From the NCBI GenBank assembly GCA_942491975.1, contig CALOCY010000004.1, positions 558,001 through 622,000 on the forward strand: a stretch of 64,000 nt of DNA, written 5' to 3'. The translations under genes and the position numbers were made by a program. The stretch is from CALOCY01 sp942491975. Its GTDB lineage: Bacteria > Bacteroidota > Bacteroidia > Bacteroidales > Prolixibacteraceae. The notes under the pieces were generated by a model, which made no database searches, had not been told where the DNA came from, and worked only from the letters and a program-made list of their open reading frames with translations. Of the stretch, positions 27,168-36,457 are shown piece after piece; the stretch's first letter is position 1, and each line of letters begins with the position of its first letter.

Positions 27168-27931
27168 TACTCACCATCCACATCAGTAAGCACATCTACG
27201 CCATCGGGTGTAATAAGGATTGTGTGTTCGAATTGTGCTGACAATTTATTGTCAATCGTCCGGGCAGTCCAGTTGTCTTCTTTATCAATAACAGCCCTGG
27301 CTGCACCAATATTAATCATCGGTTCGATGGTGAAAATCATTCCCGGGGCCATCTTTGCCCCACTATTCTTTCGGGCCACATGGTCAACCTGTGGCTCTTC
27401 ATGAAACTTTAAGCCTACCCCGTGCCCGCAAAACTCATACACTACACTATAGCCTTTTGCTTTGGCATATCGGCCGATTACAAAACCGATATTTCCAAAA
27501 TAATTTCCCGGTTTCACCTGCCCTATTCCCAAATTGAGGCAATGTTTGGTCACATCAATCAGGTTTTCAGCTTCTTCAGAAATCTCTCCAATGGTAAACA
27601 TTTTGCTGGTATCGCCGTAATAGCCATCCAGGATAGTTGTGACATCAATATTTAAAATGTCCCCTTCCTTCAGGATGGTTTTGGGGGACGGGATGCCATG
27701 GCAAATTACTTCATTGACAGAGATACAGCACGACTTGGGATAACCGTTGTAGCCCAATGTTGCCGGTATTGCCCCGTGATCACGAGTGTACTCCTCAATC
27801 TTTTTATCGAGGTACCCGGTAGTTACCCCTTCCTTTACAAATTGTGCAATATAGTTCAATGAATTTCCGGCCAGTTGCGAACTTTTTCGGATACCTTCAA
27901 TCTGTTCCTGGTTTTTTATAATAATTGCCAT
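27164..27931 (-). CDS. map: methionine aminopeptidase, type I
   Basis: The 255-residue enzyme removes the initiator methionine from nascent proteins. The five metal ligands are visible: two Asp in NIDVTTILDGYYGDTS, His in GHGVGLKFHEEP, Glu in IFTIEPMIN and Glu in AQFEHTIL. It is of the short MetAP1a class without a zinc-finger extension. It stands outside the usual ribosomal-protein operon and converges with the nicotinamidase-like gene. Confidence 0.94.
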   Translation of the reverse strand: MAIIIKNQEQIEGIRKSSQLAGNSLNYIAQFVKEGVTTGYLDKKIEEYTRDHGAIPATLGYNGYPKSCCISVNEVICHGIPSPKTILKEGDILNIDVTTILDGYYGDTSKMFTIGEISEEAENLIDVTKHCLNLGIGQVKPGNYFGNIGFVIGRYAKAKGYSVVYEFCGHGVGLKFHEEPQVDHVARKNSGAKMAPGMIFTIEPMINIGAARAVIDKEDNWTARTIDNKLSAQFEHTILITPDGVDVLTDVDGEY

Positions 27932-28022
27932 GTATTAAATTTTTTCGCAAAAATGGTTAAAACGAACTGTTTTTCAAAGTTAACTGCTAATTTCGAGCAT
28001 ATTAATTGATGAAATAGGTATT

Positions 28023-28784
28023 ATGACCAGTACTCCCACAGCCGATGTAAATACAATTTGGACAGCAGAAATGTTCATTTCGTCCTATCAGGTCGATCAG
28101 TTTGGGACTATGAGCATCCCGGCTATGTGCAGCCTTTTTGAAGAGTTGGCCTGGAAGCATGCCGATGCAAACAAATTCGGGTATGAACACCTGAAAGAAA
28201 AAAACCTTTTCTGGGTACTCTCACGGCTGGCCGTAAAGATTCATAAACGCCCTGTCTGGAAACAGAATATCATCAGCAAAACCTGGACGTGTGGGGTAGA
28301 GGGGCTTTTTGCCCGACGGGAGTTTCAGGTGGAGGATGAAAGCGGGGAAGTTTTAATCACGGCAGTCTCGCATTGGTTGATGCTTGACCTTGCAACCCGT
28401 CTTATGGTGCGCACCGGTAATTATAAAGAGCTGTTTTCGATGCAGCGTGAAAAGGCATTGGATTATATCCCTGTTAAAATTAAACCCGTAAAACCCGATA
28501 TTGTATCAGGATTCAGTGAAGTGCTTTTTAGCGATATTGATTTGAACAGGCACATGAACAATGTTCGGTACCTCCAGCGTATTATTGATAGCTATGATTA
28601 CGGGGTCATTGAAAAGTATAAAATCACAGCCTTTGATATCAATTTTTTGAACGAAGCCCTTATTGGTGATCAACTGGCTGTTGTGTGTCAGGAGGCCGAT
28701 GAACAGGAGCAGTATGCTGCTGTTGTGCGCCAAAGCGACAACTTGGATATGGCACGTATGCGCTTAAACTGGTCAGTACGCTAA
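28023..28784 (+). CDS. acyl-ACP thioesterase (FatA/FatB-like)
   Basis: The 253-residue protein is a tandem hot-dog domain protein. The opening FISSYQVDQFGTMSIPAMCSLFEELAWKHADANKFG is typical of bacterial acyl-ACP thioesterases; the conserved VSHWLMLDLATRLMVR and the second-domain DLNRHMNNVRYLQ (about 172-184) with the Asn/His residues complete it. It would hydrolyse acyl-ACP to free fatty acid and control fatty-acid length. Its stop is adjacent to that of the convergent miaA. Confidence 0.85.
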   Translation: MTSTPTADVNTIWTAEMFISSYQVDQFGTMSIPAMCSLFEELAWKHADANKFGYEHLKEKNLFWVLSRLAVKIHKRPVWKQNIISKTWTCGVEGLFARREFQVEDESGEVLITAVSHWLMLDLATRLMVRTGNYKELFSMQREKALDYIPVKIKPVKPDIVSGFSEVLFSDIDLNRHMNNVRYLQRIIDSYDYGVIEKYKITAFDINFLNEALIGDQLAVVCQEADEQEQYAAVVRQSDNLDMARMRLNWSVR

Positions 28785-29717
28785 CTATTTTTTCAGCAGT
28801 GTTAATATGCGGTCAATTTTCGCTTCCATGGGCATGTAGCCGTCCAGCCAGTGGATTTTGAACCCGTTGTGCTCCATGCGCCTGAACCATGTCATCTGGC
28901 GTTTGGCAAACTGGTGTATAGCAACATTGAGTGATCCGGTCATTTCATCATAGGATAATTCACCTGTAATGTACTGCGTCAGGAATTTGTACTCTAATCC
29001 GTAATAGATCAATGATTCAGGGGGAATGCCACTATCCATGAGTTGTTGCACCTCTTCAACCATGCCACTGTCCAACCGTTCTTTCAGGCGCTGTGTAATA
29101 CGCCGCCGCCGTGAATCCCGGTCAAATTTAACCCCCACAATCAGGCTGTTAATCTCCGGAAATCCCGTATCCATATCAGGGTGTTGTGAATAATACTCCT
29201 CTATCTCAATAGCCCTCAATGCCCGTTTTTTATTCTCAATATCGGTGGTGTTGTGCATTTTCGATTGATAACCGGCCAGGATTTGAGTCAACTCTTCAAG
29301 TCTTTTCTCTCCAAGTTTCTCGCGTAATTCATTATTGTGTGGTACCTGGATAAGTTTATACCCTTTCAGTATGGCTTCGAGGTACAAGCCACTGCCGCCA
29401 CACAAAACAGGAAAAATAGCCCGGCGTTGGATATCCTCAAAAACAGTGATGAAATCACGCTGGTACTCAAATACATTGTACTGGTACCCGGCATCAACAA
29501 TATCAATAAGGTGATAAGGGATAGGTTTATCATTTACGGTATACTCTTCAATATCTTTACCTGTCCCGAGATCCATCCCACGGTATACCTGTCTTGAATC
29601 GGCAGAGATCACTTCCCCGTTCAGGGCATAAGCCAGATGTGTTGCGACCCCTGTTTTCCCCGAGGCTGTAGGTCCCAGTATGGTTACAAGGTTATATGGT
29701 TTTTCGAGATTACCCAT
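28785..29717 (-). CDS. miaA: tRNA dimethylallyltransferase
   Basis: MiaA adds a dimethylallyl group to N6 of A37 in tRNAs reading UNN codons; the two tRNA-Ser(UGA) and tRNA-Trp of this window are such tRNAs. The 310-residue protein has the P-loop GPTASGKT (about 15-22), SADSRQVYRGMDLGTGK (about 39-55), the catalytic Asp region, VLCGGSGLY and the RRRITQR binding segment, plus the C-terminal ATP-linked QFAKRQMTWFRR. The length is normal. A recognised SmpB gene is next on the plus strand. Confidence 0.93.
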   Translation of the reverse strand: MGNLEKPYNLVTILGPTASGKTGVATHLAYALNGEVISADSRQVYRGMDLGTGKDIEEYTVNDKPIPYHLIDIVDAGYQYNVFEYQRDFITVFEDIQRRAIFPVLCGGSGLYLEAILKGYKLIQVPHNNELREKLGEKRLEELTQILAGYQSKMHNTTDIENKKRALRAIEIEEYYSQHPDMDTGFPEINSLIVGVKFDRDSRRRRITQRLKERLDSGMVEEVQQLMDSGIPPESLIYYGLEYKFLTQYITGELSYDEMTGSLNVAIHQFAKRQMTWFRRMEHNGFKIHWLDGYMPMEAKIDRILTLLKK

Positions 29718-30053
29718 ATCTTATTTTGGGATATCAAAACGTCAAACATCGATTAAGATTTCAGAAGCTATTGGAGCCTGGTACAAAACATTGCTCTTTT
29801 TCTTCTGTTTTATTCAATTGTTCATTTCTAATTGTTCACTGTTCATTGATTAAAAAGTGAAGGTATAAAATCCTTTCCCGAATTTATGTACTTTTGTAGG
29901 AAACTAGATATTAGATGTTAGAAAAAAATAGAATTTTAGCATATTAATTAGCAATGATGCATTTTTGAAAAACCATAAGAATAATGAATGCTACGTTAGC
30001 AATTAGACTAAACAGTCTGGCATCTAGTATCTAAAGTCTAGTATCTATTAATC
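29718..30053. other. 336-nt intergenic region with word-like repeats
   Basis: Between miaA and smpB, no gene is seen. The text ATTGTTCATTTCTAATTGTTCACTGTTCATTG (about 29817-29848) and CTAGTATCTAAAGTCTAGTATCT (about 30024-30046) are internally repetitive. TACTTTTG (29889-29896) fits a -7 box but is far from the smpB start. Confidence 0.5.
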
Positions 30054-30512
30054 ATGGCACACAAACAAAACAATATCAACATAAAAAACAAAAAGGTCTT
30101 TTTTGAGTACGAACTCATCGATCGGATTGTGGCAGGGATTCAGTTGTTGGGAACCGAGATAAAATCGATTCGGGCAGGCAAAGCCAACCTGGCAGATGCC
30201 TATTGCCATTTTATCAACCATGAACTGTATGTGAAGAATTTGCACATCAGCGAATACGACTTTGGCTCCTGTAACAACCATGAAGCCCGCAGGGAACGCA
30301 AATTGCTGTTGAACAGGCGGGAGCTGGATAAACTGGAACGAAAAACAAAGGAGTCGGGGTTGACCATTGTCGCAGTTCGTCTGTTTCTGACCGAAAAAGG
30401 GATTGCCAAGCTGGAGATCGCTATTGCCCGTGGAAAGAAAAACTATGACAAGCGGGAAACCCTGAAGAACAAAGATGCCAAACGCGATATCGACCGTATG
30501 ATGAAATCATAA
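30054..30512 (+). CDS. smpB: SsrA-binding protein
   Basis: SmpB binds tmRNA and brings it to stalled ribosomes for trans-translation. The 152-residue protein has the family order: NKKVFFEYELIDRIVAGIQLLGTEIKSIRAGKANL start, the beta barrel (LYVKNLHISEYD) and the basic C-terminal tail GKKNYDKRETLKNKDAKRDIDR. The tmRNA gene is not in the window. It is monocistronic as far as can be seen. Confidence 0.95.
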   Translation: MAHKQNNINIKNKKVFFEYELIDRIVAGIQLLGTEIKSIRAGKANLADAYCHFINHELYVKNLHISEYDFGSCNNHEARRERKLLLNRRELDKLERKTKESGLTIVAVRLFLTEKGIAKLEIAIARGKKNYDKRETLKNKDAKRDIDRMMKS

Positions 30513-30567
30513 GTTGGCAGAGAGCATAGGGCTTGGGGCATAGTGCAAGAATAATATTGCAGTGCCA

Positions 30568-30653
30568 AAACTTTTCCAACGTTTGTTCGTTTTTATCTAT
30601 GTGTTAATTTTAAGGGTGTAATGATTTTGTGATTTTTAACTTTGGAAAAGTTT
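30568..30653. repeat. inverted repeat with 12-bp arms, 62-nt spacer
   Basis: AAACTTTTCCAA (30568-30579) and TTGGAAAAGTTT (30642-30653) are perfect reverse complements in the smpB/exonuclease convergent gap. The core resembles the palindrome at 23040-23072. Confidence 0.6.
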
Positions 30654-30665
30654 AACGATTATTAT

Positions 30666-31394
30666 TTACAACAACGTTATCTCAAGATTCTTCTGCTCAA
30701 TTAGCGGATCTCCTTTGTAGCTCAATAACAACTGTGCTGTTGCAAACACATCTTTTTCGCAATAGCGGGCAATGCGTTCCAAATCGTTATCCCCGTAATA
30801 TACCTTTGCTACTTGGCTACCGTCAATATCGTCTTTGGGGGTAGGGATATTAAAAATTGAACAGAGCAGGTCAAGCGATGTATAGTGCTTGTAGTCGCCA
30901 AACTTCCACAGCTGCATGGTATCCAACAATACCTCTTTTACTTCCCAGGGCTTTGCCCCGGAAATATCAAGTATCCTGGGAAGTTTCAACCCGTTTATTA
31001 AGGTGCGGCGGGCAATATAGGGAAAATCAAACTCCTGTCCGTTGTGGCCGCACAGTCGTTTGCGTGGGGTTGCCGTGAAACGTGTGAGCATAGTGTTAAA
31101 ATCAGTCAACAGCTGTTTCTCATCATCGCCATAATAGGACTTTACCCGGAAAAAGCGTTCCCCGCTTTTCTGCACAATGTGCCCTGCCGAGATGCATATT
31201 ATTTTCCCAAATTCAGCATAAATACCGGCACGTTCATACACATTGGCAGCCGTTTGTCCTTCGCTTTTCAGAAAAGCAGCTTTTTTCTCCCAAAATTTGC
31301 GCTCACGTTCAGTGAGCTCTTCAAATGTCGGGACAAGGGGAACAGTTTCAATATCAATAAACAGGATATCTTCTACATTGAGGTTGTCAAGCAT
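30666..31394 (-). CDS. predicted 3'-5' exonuclease (PolB/DnaQ-like RNase H fold)
   Basis: The 242-residue protein opens with the exonuclease motif ILFIDIETVP (Asp and Glu, about 11-20), has the middle HNGQEFDFPYIARR (about 120-133; motif II) and YCEKDVFATAQLL (motif III with YxxxD, about 208-220), so the DEDDy acids are all present. It belongs to the predicted PolB-related exonuclease family common in Bacteroidota. The substrate is unknown, though DNA is likely. It follows udk by 10 nt, so they are probably one operon. Confidence 0.85.
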   Translation of the reverse strand: MLDNLNVEDILFIDIETVPLVPTFEELTERERKFWEKKAAFLKSEGQTAANVYERAGIYAEFGKIICISAGHIVQKSGERFFRVKSYYGDDEKQLLTDFNTMLTRFTATPRKRLCGHNGQEFDFPYIARRTLINGLKLPRILDISGAKPWEVKEVLLDTMQLWKFGDYKHYTSLDLLCSIFNIPTPKDDIDGSQVAKVYYGDNDLERIARYCEKDVFATAQLLLSYKGDPLIEQKNLEITLL

Positions 31395-31404
31395 AACGAT
31401 TGTT

Positions 31405-32025
31405 TTATCGGGTTAATTCTTTCAGGTTTCGTTGTATGTACTGTGTGAGTATATCAATGGCCACTTTATTGTTACCCCCTTCCGGGACAATAATATCGGC
31501 ATAGCGTTTGGTCGGTTCAATAAACTGCAGGTGCATAGGTCTCACCGTTTTTTCATACCGGCGAAGCACCTGTTCCACGTTACGGCCCCGTTCGGCAATA
31601 TCACGATGGATCACCCGCGAGAGCCGGCGGTCGGCTTCGCAATCCACAAAAACTTTAATGTCCATCAGGTCACGTAATGGCCCGTGGGCAAGACAAAGTA
31701 TTCCTTCAATGATGATTACCTCTTTGGGTTCAACCAGAATGGTCTCTTTTGACCGTGTACATGTAAGATATGAGTAGACCGGCTCGTGAATAGGTGTGTT
31801 TTGTCTGAGTATTGAGATATGTTTGGTCAGCAGGTCAAATTCAATGGAGTCAGGATGGTCAAAATTAATCTTTTGCCGTTCCGGTTGTGGTATATGGCTG
31901 TTGTCTTTGTAATATGAGTCCTGCGAAAGGACGGCAACAGCCTTTTCCGGCAAACGTTCAATGATTTTACGTACAACCGTTGTTTTTCCCGATCCGGTAC
32001 CTCCGGCTATTCCAATTACGATCAT
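31405..32025 (-). CDS. udk: uridine kinase
   Basis: Udk phosphorylates uridine and cytidine in pyrimidine salvage. The 206-residue protein has the P-loop GIAGGTGSGKTT (about 5-16), the DSYYKD segment (about 40-45), NFDHPDSIEFDLL and IIIEGILCL, and the Arg-rich RVIHRDIAERGR lid, as in E. coli Udk. The length matches. It heads an apparent pair with the exonuclease gene. Confidence 0.93.
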   Translation of the reverse strand: MIVIGIAGGTGSGKTTVVRKIIERLPEKAVAVLSQDSYYKDNSHIPQPERQKINFDHPDSIEFDLLTKHISILRQNTPIHEPVYSYLTCTRSKETILVEPKEVIIIEGILCLAHGPLRDLMDIKVFVDCEADRRLSRVIHRDIAERGRNVEQVLRRYEKTVRPMHLQFIEPTKRYADIIVPEGGNNKVAIDILTQYIQRNLKELTR

Positions 32026-32159
32026 CTTTTGACTATTTTTTGCTATAAAAATAGGACATAATACAAACCTTTCTACATTTCAATACGTGCATTTTTCGAG
32101 AAAGGCTTAATTTCGTATTAAATTTTCTTCAAATTACTAAAAATCGGAAAGGAAATAAA

Positions 32160-32468
32160 ATGATTAAGCACATTGTCCTTTTTAAACTAAAGACATTTGA
32201 CGCTGAAATAGAAAAAGCAGGGGCGTTGGAAAAAATGAAAAACAACCTGTTGTCTATGGAAGGGAAGATTGATGAATTGAAATATATCGAGGTGGGTATC
32301 AATTGCTATTCGATTCCAAAAAATTATGACCTTGCCTTTATCGCCCATTTTAATTCGCTTGATGATTTGGAAGCTTATCGTGTACATCCGGCACATCAAA
32401 AGGTTGTGGCATACATAAAGACAGTGGCAGAACAGAGGGCATTTGCAGATTACGAATACGAACCATAA
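32160..32468 (+). CDS. Dabb (stress-responsive A/B barrel) protein
   Basis: The 102-residue protein fits the Dabb fold, a dimeric alpha/beta barrel: it begins with MIKHIVLFKLK, contains EVGINCYS, the AFIAHFNSLDDLEAYRVHPAHQKVV segment, and ends with the ADYEYE strand. Some relatives are olivetolate-cyclase-like or stress-induced; a function cannot be given. The start of manA is 10 nt downstream, so both share a transcript. Confidence 0.8.
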   Translation: MIKHIVLFKLKTFDAEIEKAGALEKMKNNLLSMEGKIDELKYIEVGINCYSIPKNYDLAFIAHFNSLDDLEAYRVHPAHQKVVAYIKTVAEQRAFADYEYEP

Positions 32469-32478
32469 AAAATAACCA

Positions 32479-33465
32479 ATGAGCGGATTATATCCATTAA
32501 AGTTTAAGCCCGTTTATAAAGATAAAATCTGGGGTGGGGATAAACTAAAAAAACTGTTTAATAAAGATTTTAGCTCGTTGCCCAATTGTGGTGAGAGCTG
32601 GGAATTGTCAGGTATCGAAGGAGATATTTCAGAAGTATCCAACGGTTTTTTGGCAGGAAACAACCTACAGGAGTTGATTGAAGTATACATGGAAGAGCTG
32701 GTTGGCGAAAAAGTGTACGGCAGGTTTGGGATAGAATTCCCGTTGCTGATAAAATTTATTGATGCCAACGATGACCTGTCCATTCAGGTACATCCCGGCG
32801 ATGAACTTTCGAAGGAGCGGCATAATGCATATGGGAAAACAGAGATGTGGTACGTTGTACAAGCCGATGAGGGGGCACAACTTATATCTGGGTTTAACCG
32901 GGAGGTGGATAAGGGGAAATACCTTTCACACCTCGAAAATAATACACTTGCAACGATACTCAATCGCGAAGAGGTAAAAGCGGGCGATGTCTTTTTTATG
33001 CCGGCCGGTCGTGTACACGCTATTGGCAAAGGATTGGTTATTGCCGAGATACAACAAACATCGGATGTGACCTACCGCATATACGACTACAACCGAAAAG
33101 ACGATAAGGGGAATGCCCGTGAGTTGCATACCGACCTGGCACTTGATGCTATAGATTTTACATTGCATGACAAGTATAAGACGGAGTATGAAACCGGGGA
33201 TAATACCCCGTTGGTATTGGCGGATTGCCCCTATTTTACCACCAACCTGCTTAACCTCACCTGTTCGGTTGAGAAGCATTACCACCAATTGGACTCGTTT
33301 GTTATATATATGTGCCTTGATGGAGAGTGCGTGATTGCTTACGATAAAGATAAAGCAGAGGTGGTGCGAAAAGGGGAGACCATTCTTGTACCGGCAGTGA
33401 TTGAAAATTTTACGATTATTCCGCGTAACGGCAGCACCCGATTGCTGGAGATATACATAAAATAG
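32479..33465 (+). CDS. manA: mannose-6-phosphate isomerase, class I
   Basis: The 328-residue protein interconverts mannose-6-P and fructose-6-P with a zinc ion. Zinc ligands are in IQVHPGDE (about 100-107, Gln and His), KTEMWYV (Glu) and the later AGRVHAIG (His). The KDKIWGGDKLKKLF opening is family-typical, and the C-terminal cupin half is present. It would feed mannose into glycolysis or supply GDP-mannose synthesis. It lies in the order Dabb, manA, engB. Confidence 0.92.
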   Translation: MSGLYPLKFKPVYKDKIWGGDKLKKLFNKDFSSLPNCGESWELSGIEGDISEVSNGFLAGNNLQELIEVYMEELVGEKVYGRFGIEFPLLIKFIDANDDLSIQVHPGDELSKERHNAYGKTEMWYVVQADEGAQLISGFNREVDKGKYLSHLENNTLATILNREEVKAGDVFFMPAGRVHAIGKGLVIAEIQQTSDVTYRIYDYNRKDDKGNARELHTDLALDAIDFTLHDKYKTEYETGDNTPLVLADCPYFTTNLLNLTCSVEKHYHQLDSFVIYMCLDGECVIAYDKDKAEVVRKGETILVPAVIENFTIIPRNGSTRLLEIYIK

Positions 33466-33532
33466 TTAACTTGTATTCGTTATTTCGGATGGGGAATCAC
33501 AAATTTCATTTGGGGGGTTAAAAAATAAAGGC

Positions 33533-34132
33533 ATGGATGTAAAGACGGCAAAATTTATTATCAGCAATACGGACTACAAAAAATGTCCGGAGCCTAATAA
33601 ACCGGAATATGCCTTTATTGGCCGTTCTAATGTGGGGAAATCATCACTCATTAACATGTTGTGTAATCATAAAACGTTGGCCAAAACATCTTCTACGCCG
33701 GGAAAGACACAACTCATCAATCATTTTGAGATTAATGGATCATGGTACCTGGTCGATCTTCCGGGATACGGGTATGCCAAAGTGTCGAAAAAAGAGCGGG
33801 GGAAATGGCATAAGATCATCAGCGACTATGTACTAAAACGTGAAAACCTCTATTGCCTGTTTGTGCTGATTGATGCACGGATAGAACCCCAGAAAATTGA
33901 CCTGGAGTTTATGGAGTGGTTGGGGGTTAGCGAAGTCCCTTTTGCCATGGTTTTTACCAAAACGGATAAGCTAAAAGCCAATGAGCTGGCTAAAAACATA
34001 GCCCGGTACAAAAAAGAGATGTTAAAAGAGTGGGAAGAGATGCCGTTGCATTTTATTTCCAGCTCGGTTACAAAAAAGGGGAAAGATGAAATATTGACCT
34101 TTATTGATGGGGTGAATAATCCAACAGAATAG
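33533..34132 (+). CDS. engB: ribosome biogenesis GTPase YihA/EngB
   Basis: The 199-residue GTPase aids 50S assembly. G1 is GRSNVGKSS (about 30-38), the switch region STPGKT follows, G3 is DLPGYGYAK (about 76-84) and G4 is TKTDK (about 143-147), with SSS/K-type G5. The length is normal for the family. It is 67 nt downstream of manA. The next genes to the right are unrelated and AT-rich. Confidence 0.94.
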   Translation: MDVKTAKFIISNTDYKKCPEPNKPEYAFIGRSNVGKSSLINMLCNHKTLAKTSSTPGKTQLINHFEINGSWYLVDLPGYGYAKVSKKERGKWHKIISDYVLKRENLYCLFVLIDARIEPQKIDLEFMEWLGVSEVPFAMVFTKTDKLKANELAKNIARYKKEMLKEWEEMPLHFISSSVTKKGKDEILTFIDGVNNPTE

Positions 34133-34234
34133 CAACAGGTAAAAAAGGCATAACCCTTAAACAGTTTCTAGGTACGATTATAAACTTTCCGGATGTCAAA
34201 TAAATGTGATATTAACACCAAATAAAGGAATAAT

Positions 34235-34870
34235 ATGACTAAATATTTATCATCATTTCTAGTAATTTTAATCTTTGCAAGTTGTTCAAAAGTTTATTAC
34301 CCTAATAAATCCAAAGCTTATACAAATAATCATAAAACATTTGCAATTCTTCCAATTAATTTTGATATCTATCCTGATTTTAACAATCTCCAACCTCATA
34401 TGGATTCATATCCTGTAGATCACTTTCTTGGTTTGGCTTATAGTGAAAAAATCTATGAAAAATTGGAAGAAGAGAAGTTGAATGTAAAATTATTACCCAT
34501 GGATTCTGTAAATATTTATTTTGCAAACAGAATAAATTCAGGTGAAGATAGATTTTTAATTAATCAGATCCCCACAATTGCTGAGAACATAAATGCAGAT
34601 GCAATTTTTGTTTATAGTGTTAGGAGTAATTCCGTTTCAAATTCTATGGGCGAGTTAGCAAAGGACTTTGCAATGGCTTTAACAACAGGATTTTATTCAG
34701 TTGAACCATCAAATGAGGTAAAGATAATTTCACAGATTTATGACGGGAAATCTGGAGAACTTATTTGGCAGTATAATCTATATAGTGTGGGATTTTATTT
34801 TACCACACCTATATTACTTGTGAATTCAATAGTAAGAGTAGTTAAAAACAAGATTCCATATAGATATTAA
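34235..34870 (+). CDS. AT-rich lipoprotein of unknown function
   Basis: The 211-residue protein has a lipoprotein signal with lipobox FASC (Cys17), then a domain with AILPINF, YSEKIYEKLEEEK and NINADAIFVYSVRS, ending in hydrophobic VGFYFTTPILLV. The pattern loosely resembles the LpoB/CsgG-like lipoprotein fold that sits in the periplasm, but I cannot assign a family. Codon use is much more AT-rich than in engB and prs, so it may be acquired. It stands alone beside a decayed small gene (35044 onwards). Confidence 0.65.
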   Translation: MTKYLSSFLVILIFASCSKVYYPNKSKAYTNNHKTFAILPINFDIYPDFNNLQPHMDSYPVDHFLGLAYSEKIYEKLEEEKLNVKLLPMDSVNIYFANRINSGEDRFLINQIPTIAENINADAIFVYSVRSNSVSNSMGELAKDFAMALTTGFYSVEPSNEVKIISQIYDGKSGELIWQYNLYSVGFYFTTPILLVNSIVRVVKNKIPYRY

Positions 34871-35043
34871 GTAAAGATTAGAGGTGAAAAATACTGGTAA
34901 AAAAATATAACAATCATAGCTACCTATCGGCAGGCCACACTTGTTATACTAATCGTTGATGATTGATACGGCTGCTGCGCAAGCCTTACGGTTTCTGCCT
35001 TTCGCTCCGCGAAACTTCCTAAACCTAATGAATCATCACAGCA

Positions 35044-35248
35044 ATGAAAATCCTATCATTTATAAGTTTGTTACTATTTGCCACCATAACCTTTGATTCG
35101 CATTTATAAGAACAGCTCTATAAAAGGCGATTTAGGCAATTGCAACCCGAAGCAATAGGAATGTAACGTGAAGGAATAGAAATGTAACCCGAAGCAACAC
35201 AATTGTAGCACGAAGCAATAGAAATGTATGCTGAAAGCAGATTCTGTT
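35044..35248 (+). pseudogene. remnant of a small exported protein with heptad repeat
   Basis: From the ATG at 35044 the frame reads MKILSFISLLLFATITFDSH, a good signal-peptide-like start, and a TAA follows after 21 residues. The same frame continues with EQLYKRRFRQLQPEAIGM, stop, REGIEM, stop, PEATQL, stop, HEAIEMYAES. Each later stop (TAA or TAG) sits at the heptad position where CAA or CAG (Gln) would restore the frame, so the parent may have been a signal peptide plus repeats of the type QxEAIEM. This is read directly; the C-to-T decay history is inference. Confidence 0.5.
35144..35247. repeat. degenerate 21-bp tandem repeat, five units
   Basis: Units start at 35144, 35165, 35186, 35207 and 35228 (the last is 20 bp and poorly matched). 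The consensus is AACCCGAAGCAATAGAAATGT. The period is a multiple of three and gives seven-residue repeats in the frame of the remnant. Confidence 0.75.
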
Positions 35249-35335
35249 GCAATATAGATGTCCTATCTGTGAAGATTTTTATACCTTTGTATTACGCATA
35301 AAATCCGTACTTTTAATATAAAATCAAATCCAGAA

Positions 35336-36271
35336 ATGCCAAAAAAAGCGCCACTGAAGATCTTTTCCTGTGAAGCCTCGCAGGAATTAACCACAGAAAT
35401 TTGCAAGAGTTATGGAATAGAGCAGGGGAAGTCTGTTTGCACACGATTTAGCGATGGTGAATTTGAACCGTGTTATGAAGAGACCGTAAGGGGCTCGCAT
35501 GTGTTTATTGTGCAATCGACGTTTCCTTCCAGTGACAACCTGATGGAACTATTGCTAATGATTGATGCGGCCAAACGTGCATCGGCGTATAAAATTGTTG
35601 CCGTAATGCCCTATTTTGGGTTTGCCCGTCAGGACAGGAAAGATAAACCCCGTGTTTCGATTGGGGCAAAGTTGATTGCCGATATGTTACAGAGTGCCGG
35701 TGTTAACCGCATTATTACCATGGACCTGCATGCCGACCAGATTCAGGGATTCTTTGATGTTCCGGTTGACCACCTTTATGCATCAGCGATTTATATCCCG
35801 TTCATTAAAAAGATGAACCTGGAGAACCTTGTGGTAGCTTCTCCTGATGTAGGGGGTACCAAGCGGGCAAACACCTATGCCAAGCTGTTGGGGACAGAGC
35901 TGGTGATTTGTCATAAGACCCGGAGTAAAGCCAATACGGTGCAGCACATGACAGTGATTGGCGATGTGAAAGATAAAAATGTGATCATGGTTGACGACAT
36001 GATCGATACTGCCGGGACAATTGCCAAGGCTTCCGACCTAATGATGAAGGAAGGGGCACGTAGTGTACGCGCTTTTGCAAGCCACGCGGTATTATCAGGA
36101 CCGGCTTACGAGCGTATTGAAAACTCTTCATTGAAAGAGGTCTACTTTACCGACTCCATTCCGTTAAGGAATGGATCTTCTAAAATAAAAATACTCTCTG
36201 TCGCCGAAATGTTTGCTGAAGTTATTGACAGGGTTTATAACTATAAATCAATTAGCCCGTTTTATGTATAG
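35336..36271 (+). CDS. prs: ribose-phosphate pyrophosphokinase
   Basis: Prs makes PRPP from ribose-5-phosphate and ATP, feeding purines, pyrimidines, NAD, His and Trp. The 311-residue protein has the ribose-phosphate signature VMVDDMIDTAGT (about 219-230), the MDLHADQIQGFFDVPVDHL metal/ATP segment (about 129-147) and the FARQDRKDKPR flexible loop (about 99-109). The length is standard. A hairpin follows the stop. Confidence 0.95.
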   Translation: MPKKAPLKIFSCEASQELTTEICKSYGIEQGKSVCTRFSDGEFEPCYEETVRGSHVFIVQSTFPSSDNLMELLLMIDAAKRASAYKIVAVMPYFGFARQDRKDKPRVSIGAKLIADMLQSAGVNRIITMDLHADQIQGFFDVPVDHLYASAIYIPFIKKMNLENLVVASPDVGGTKRANTYAKLLGTELVICHKTRSKANTVQHMTVIGDVKDKNVIMVDDMIDTAGTIAKASDLMMKEGARSVRAFASHAVLSGPAYERIENSSLKEVYFTDSIPLRNGSSKIKILSVAEMFAEVIDRVYNYKSISPFYV

Positions 36272-36298
36272 GTAGTTGATACAGATGGAATAACAAAC

Positions 36299-36332
36299 AA
36301 AAACCGGAATGCGAATATGCACTTCGGTTTTT
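36299..36332 (+). terminator. terminator of prs
   Basis: AAAACCGGAATGC pairs, with one G-T and one mismatch, with GCACTTCGGTTTT; a T run follows. Confidence 0.7.
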
Positions 36333-36457
36333 TATTAGTATATTTGCACCGCTTTTTTAATTGCATACCTTCTGTTAGTGATGGTGTATGCTGTTAACCT
36401 TCGCTGCTGGCGGAGGGCAAACTGAGTACCACTGATTATTAACTTAAACAAATTAAA

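Larger units (their letters stand above)
34871..35335. other. 465-nt gap with decayed gene and tandem repeat
   Basis: Apart from the pseudogene and repeats listed separately, the segment contains no open frame of note. A putative -7 box TACCTTTG (35282-35289) lies 47 nt before the prs ATG. Confidence 0.6.

Noticed and set aside
35144..35247. 21-bp direct repeats as a CRISPR array
   Set aside because: The units abut with no spacers, are shorter than usual CRISPR repeats, are degenerate, and no cas gene is near.
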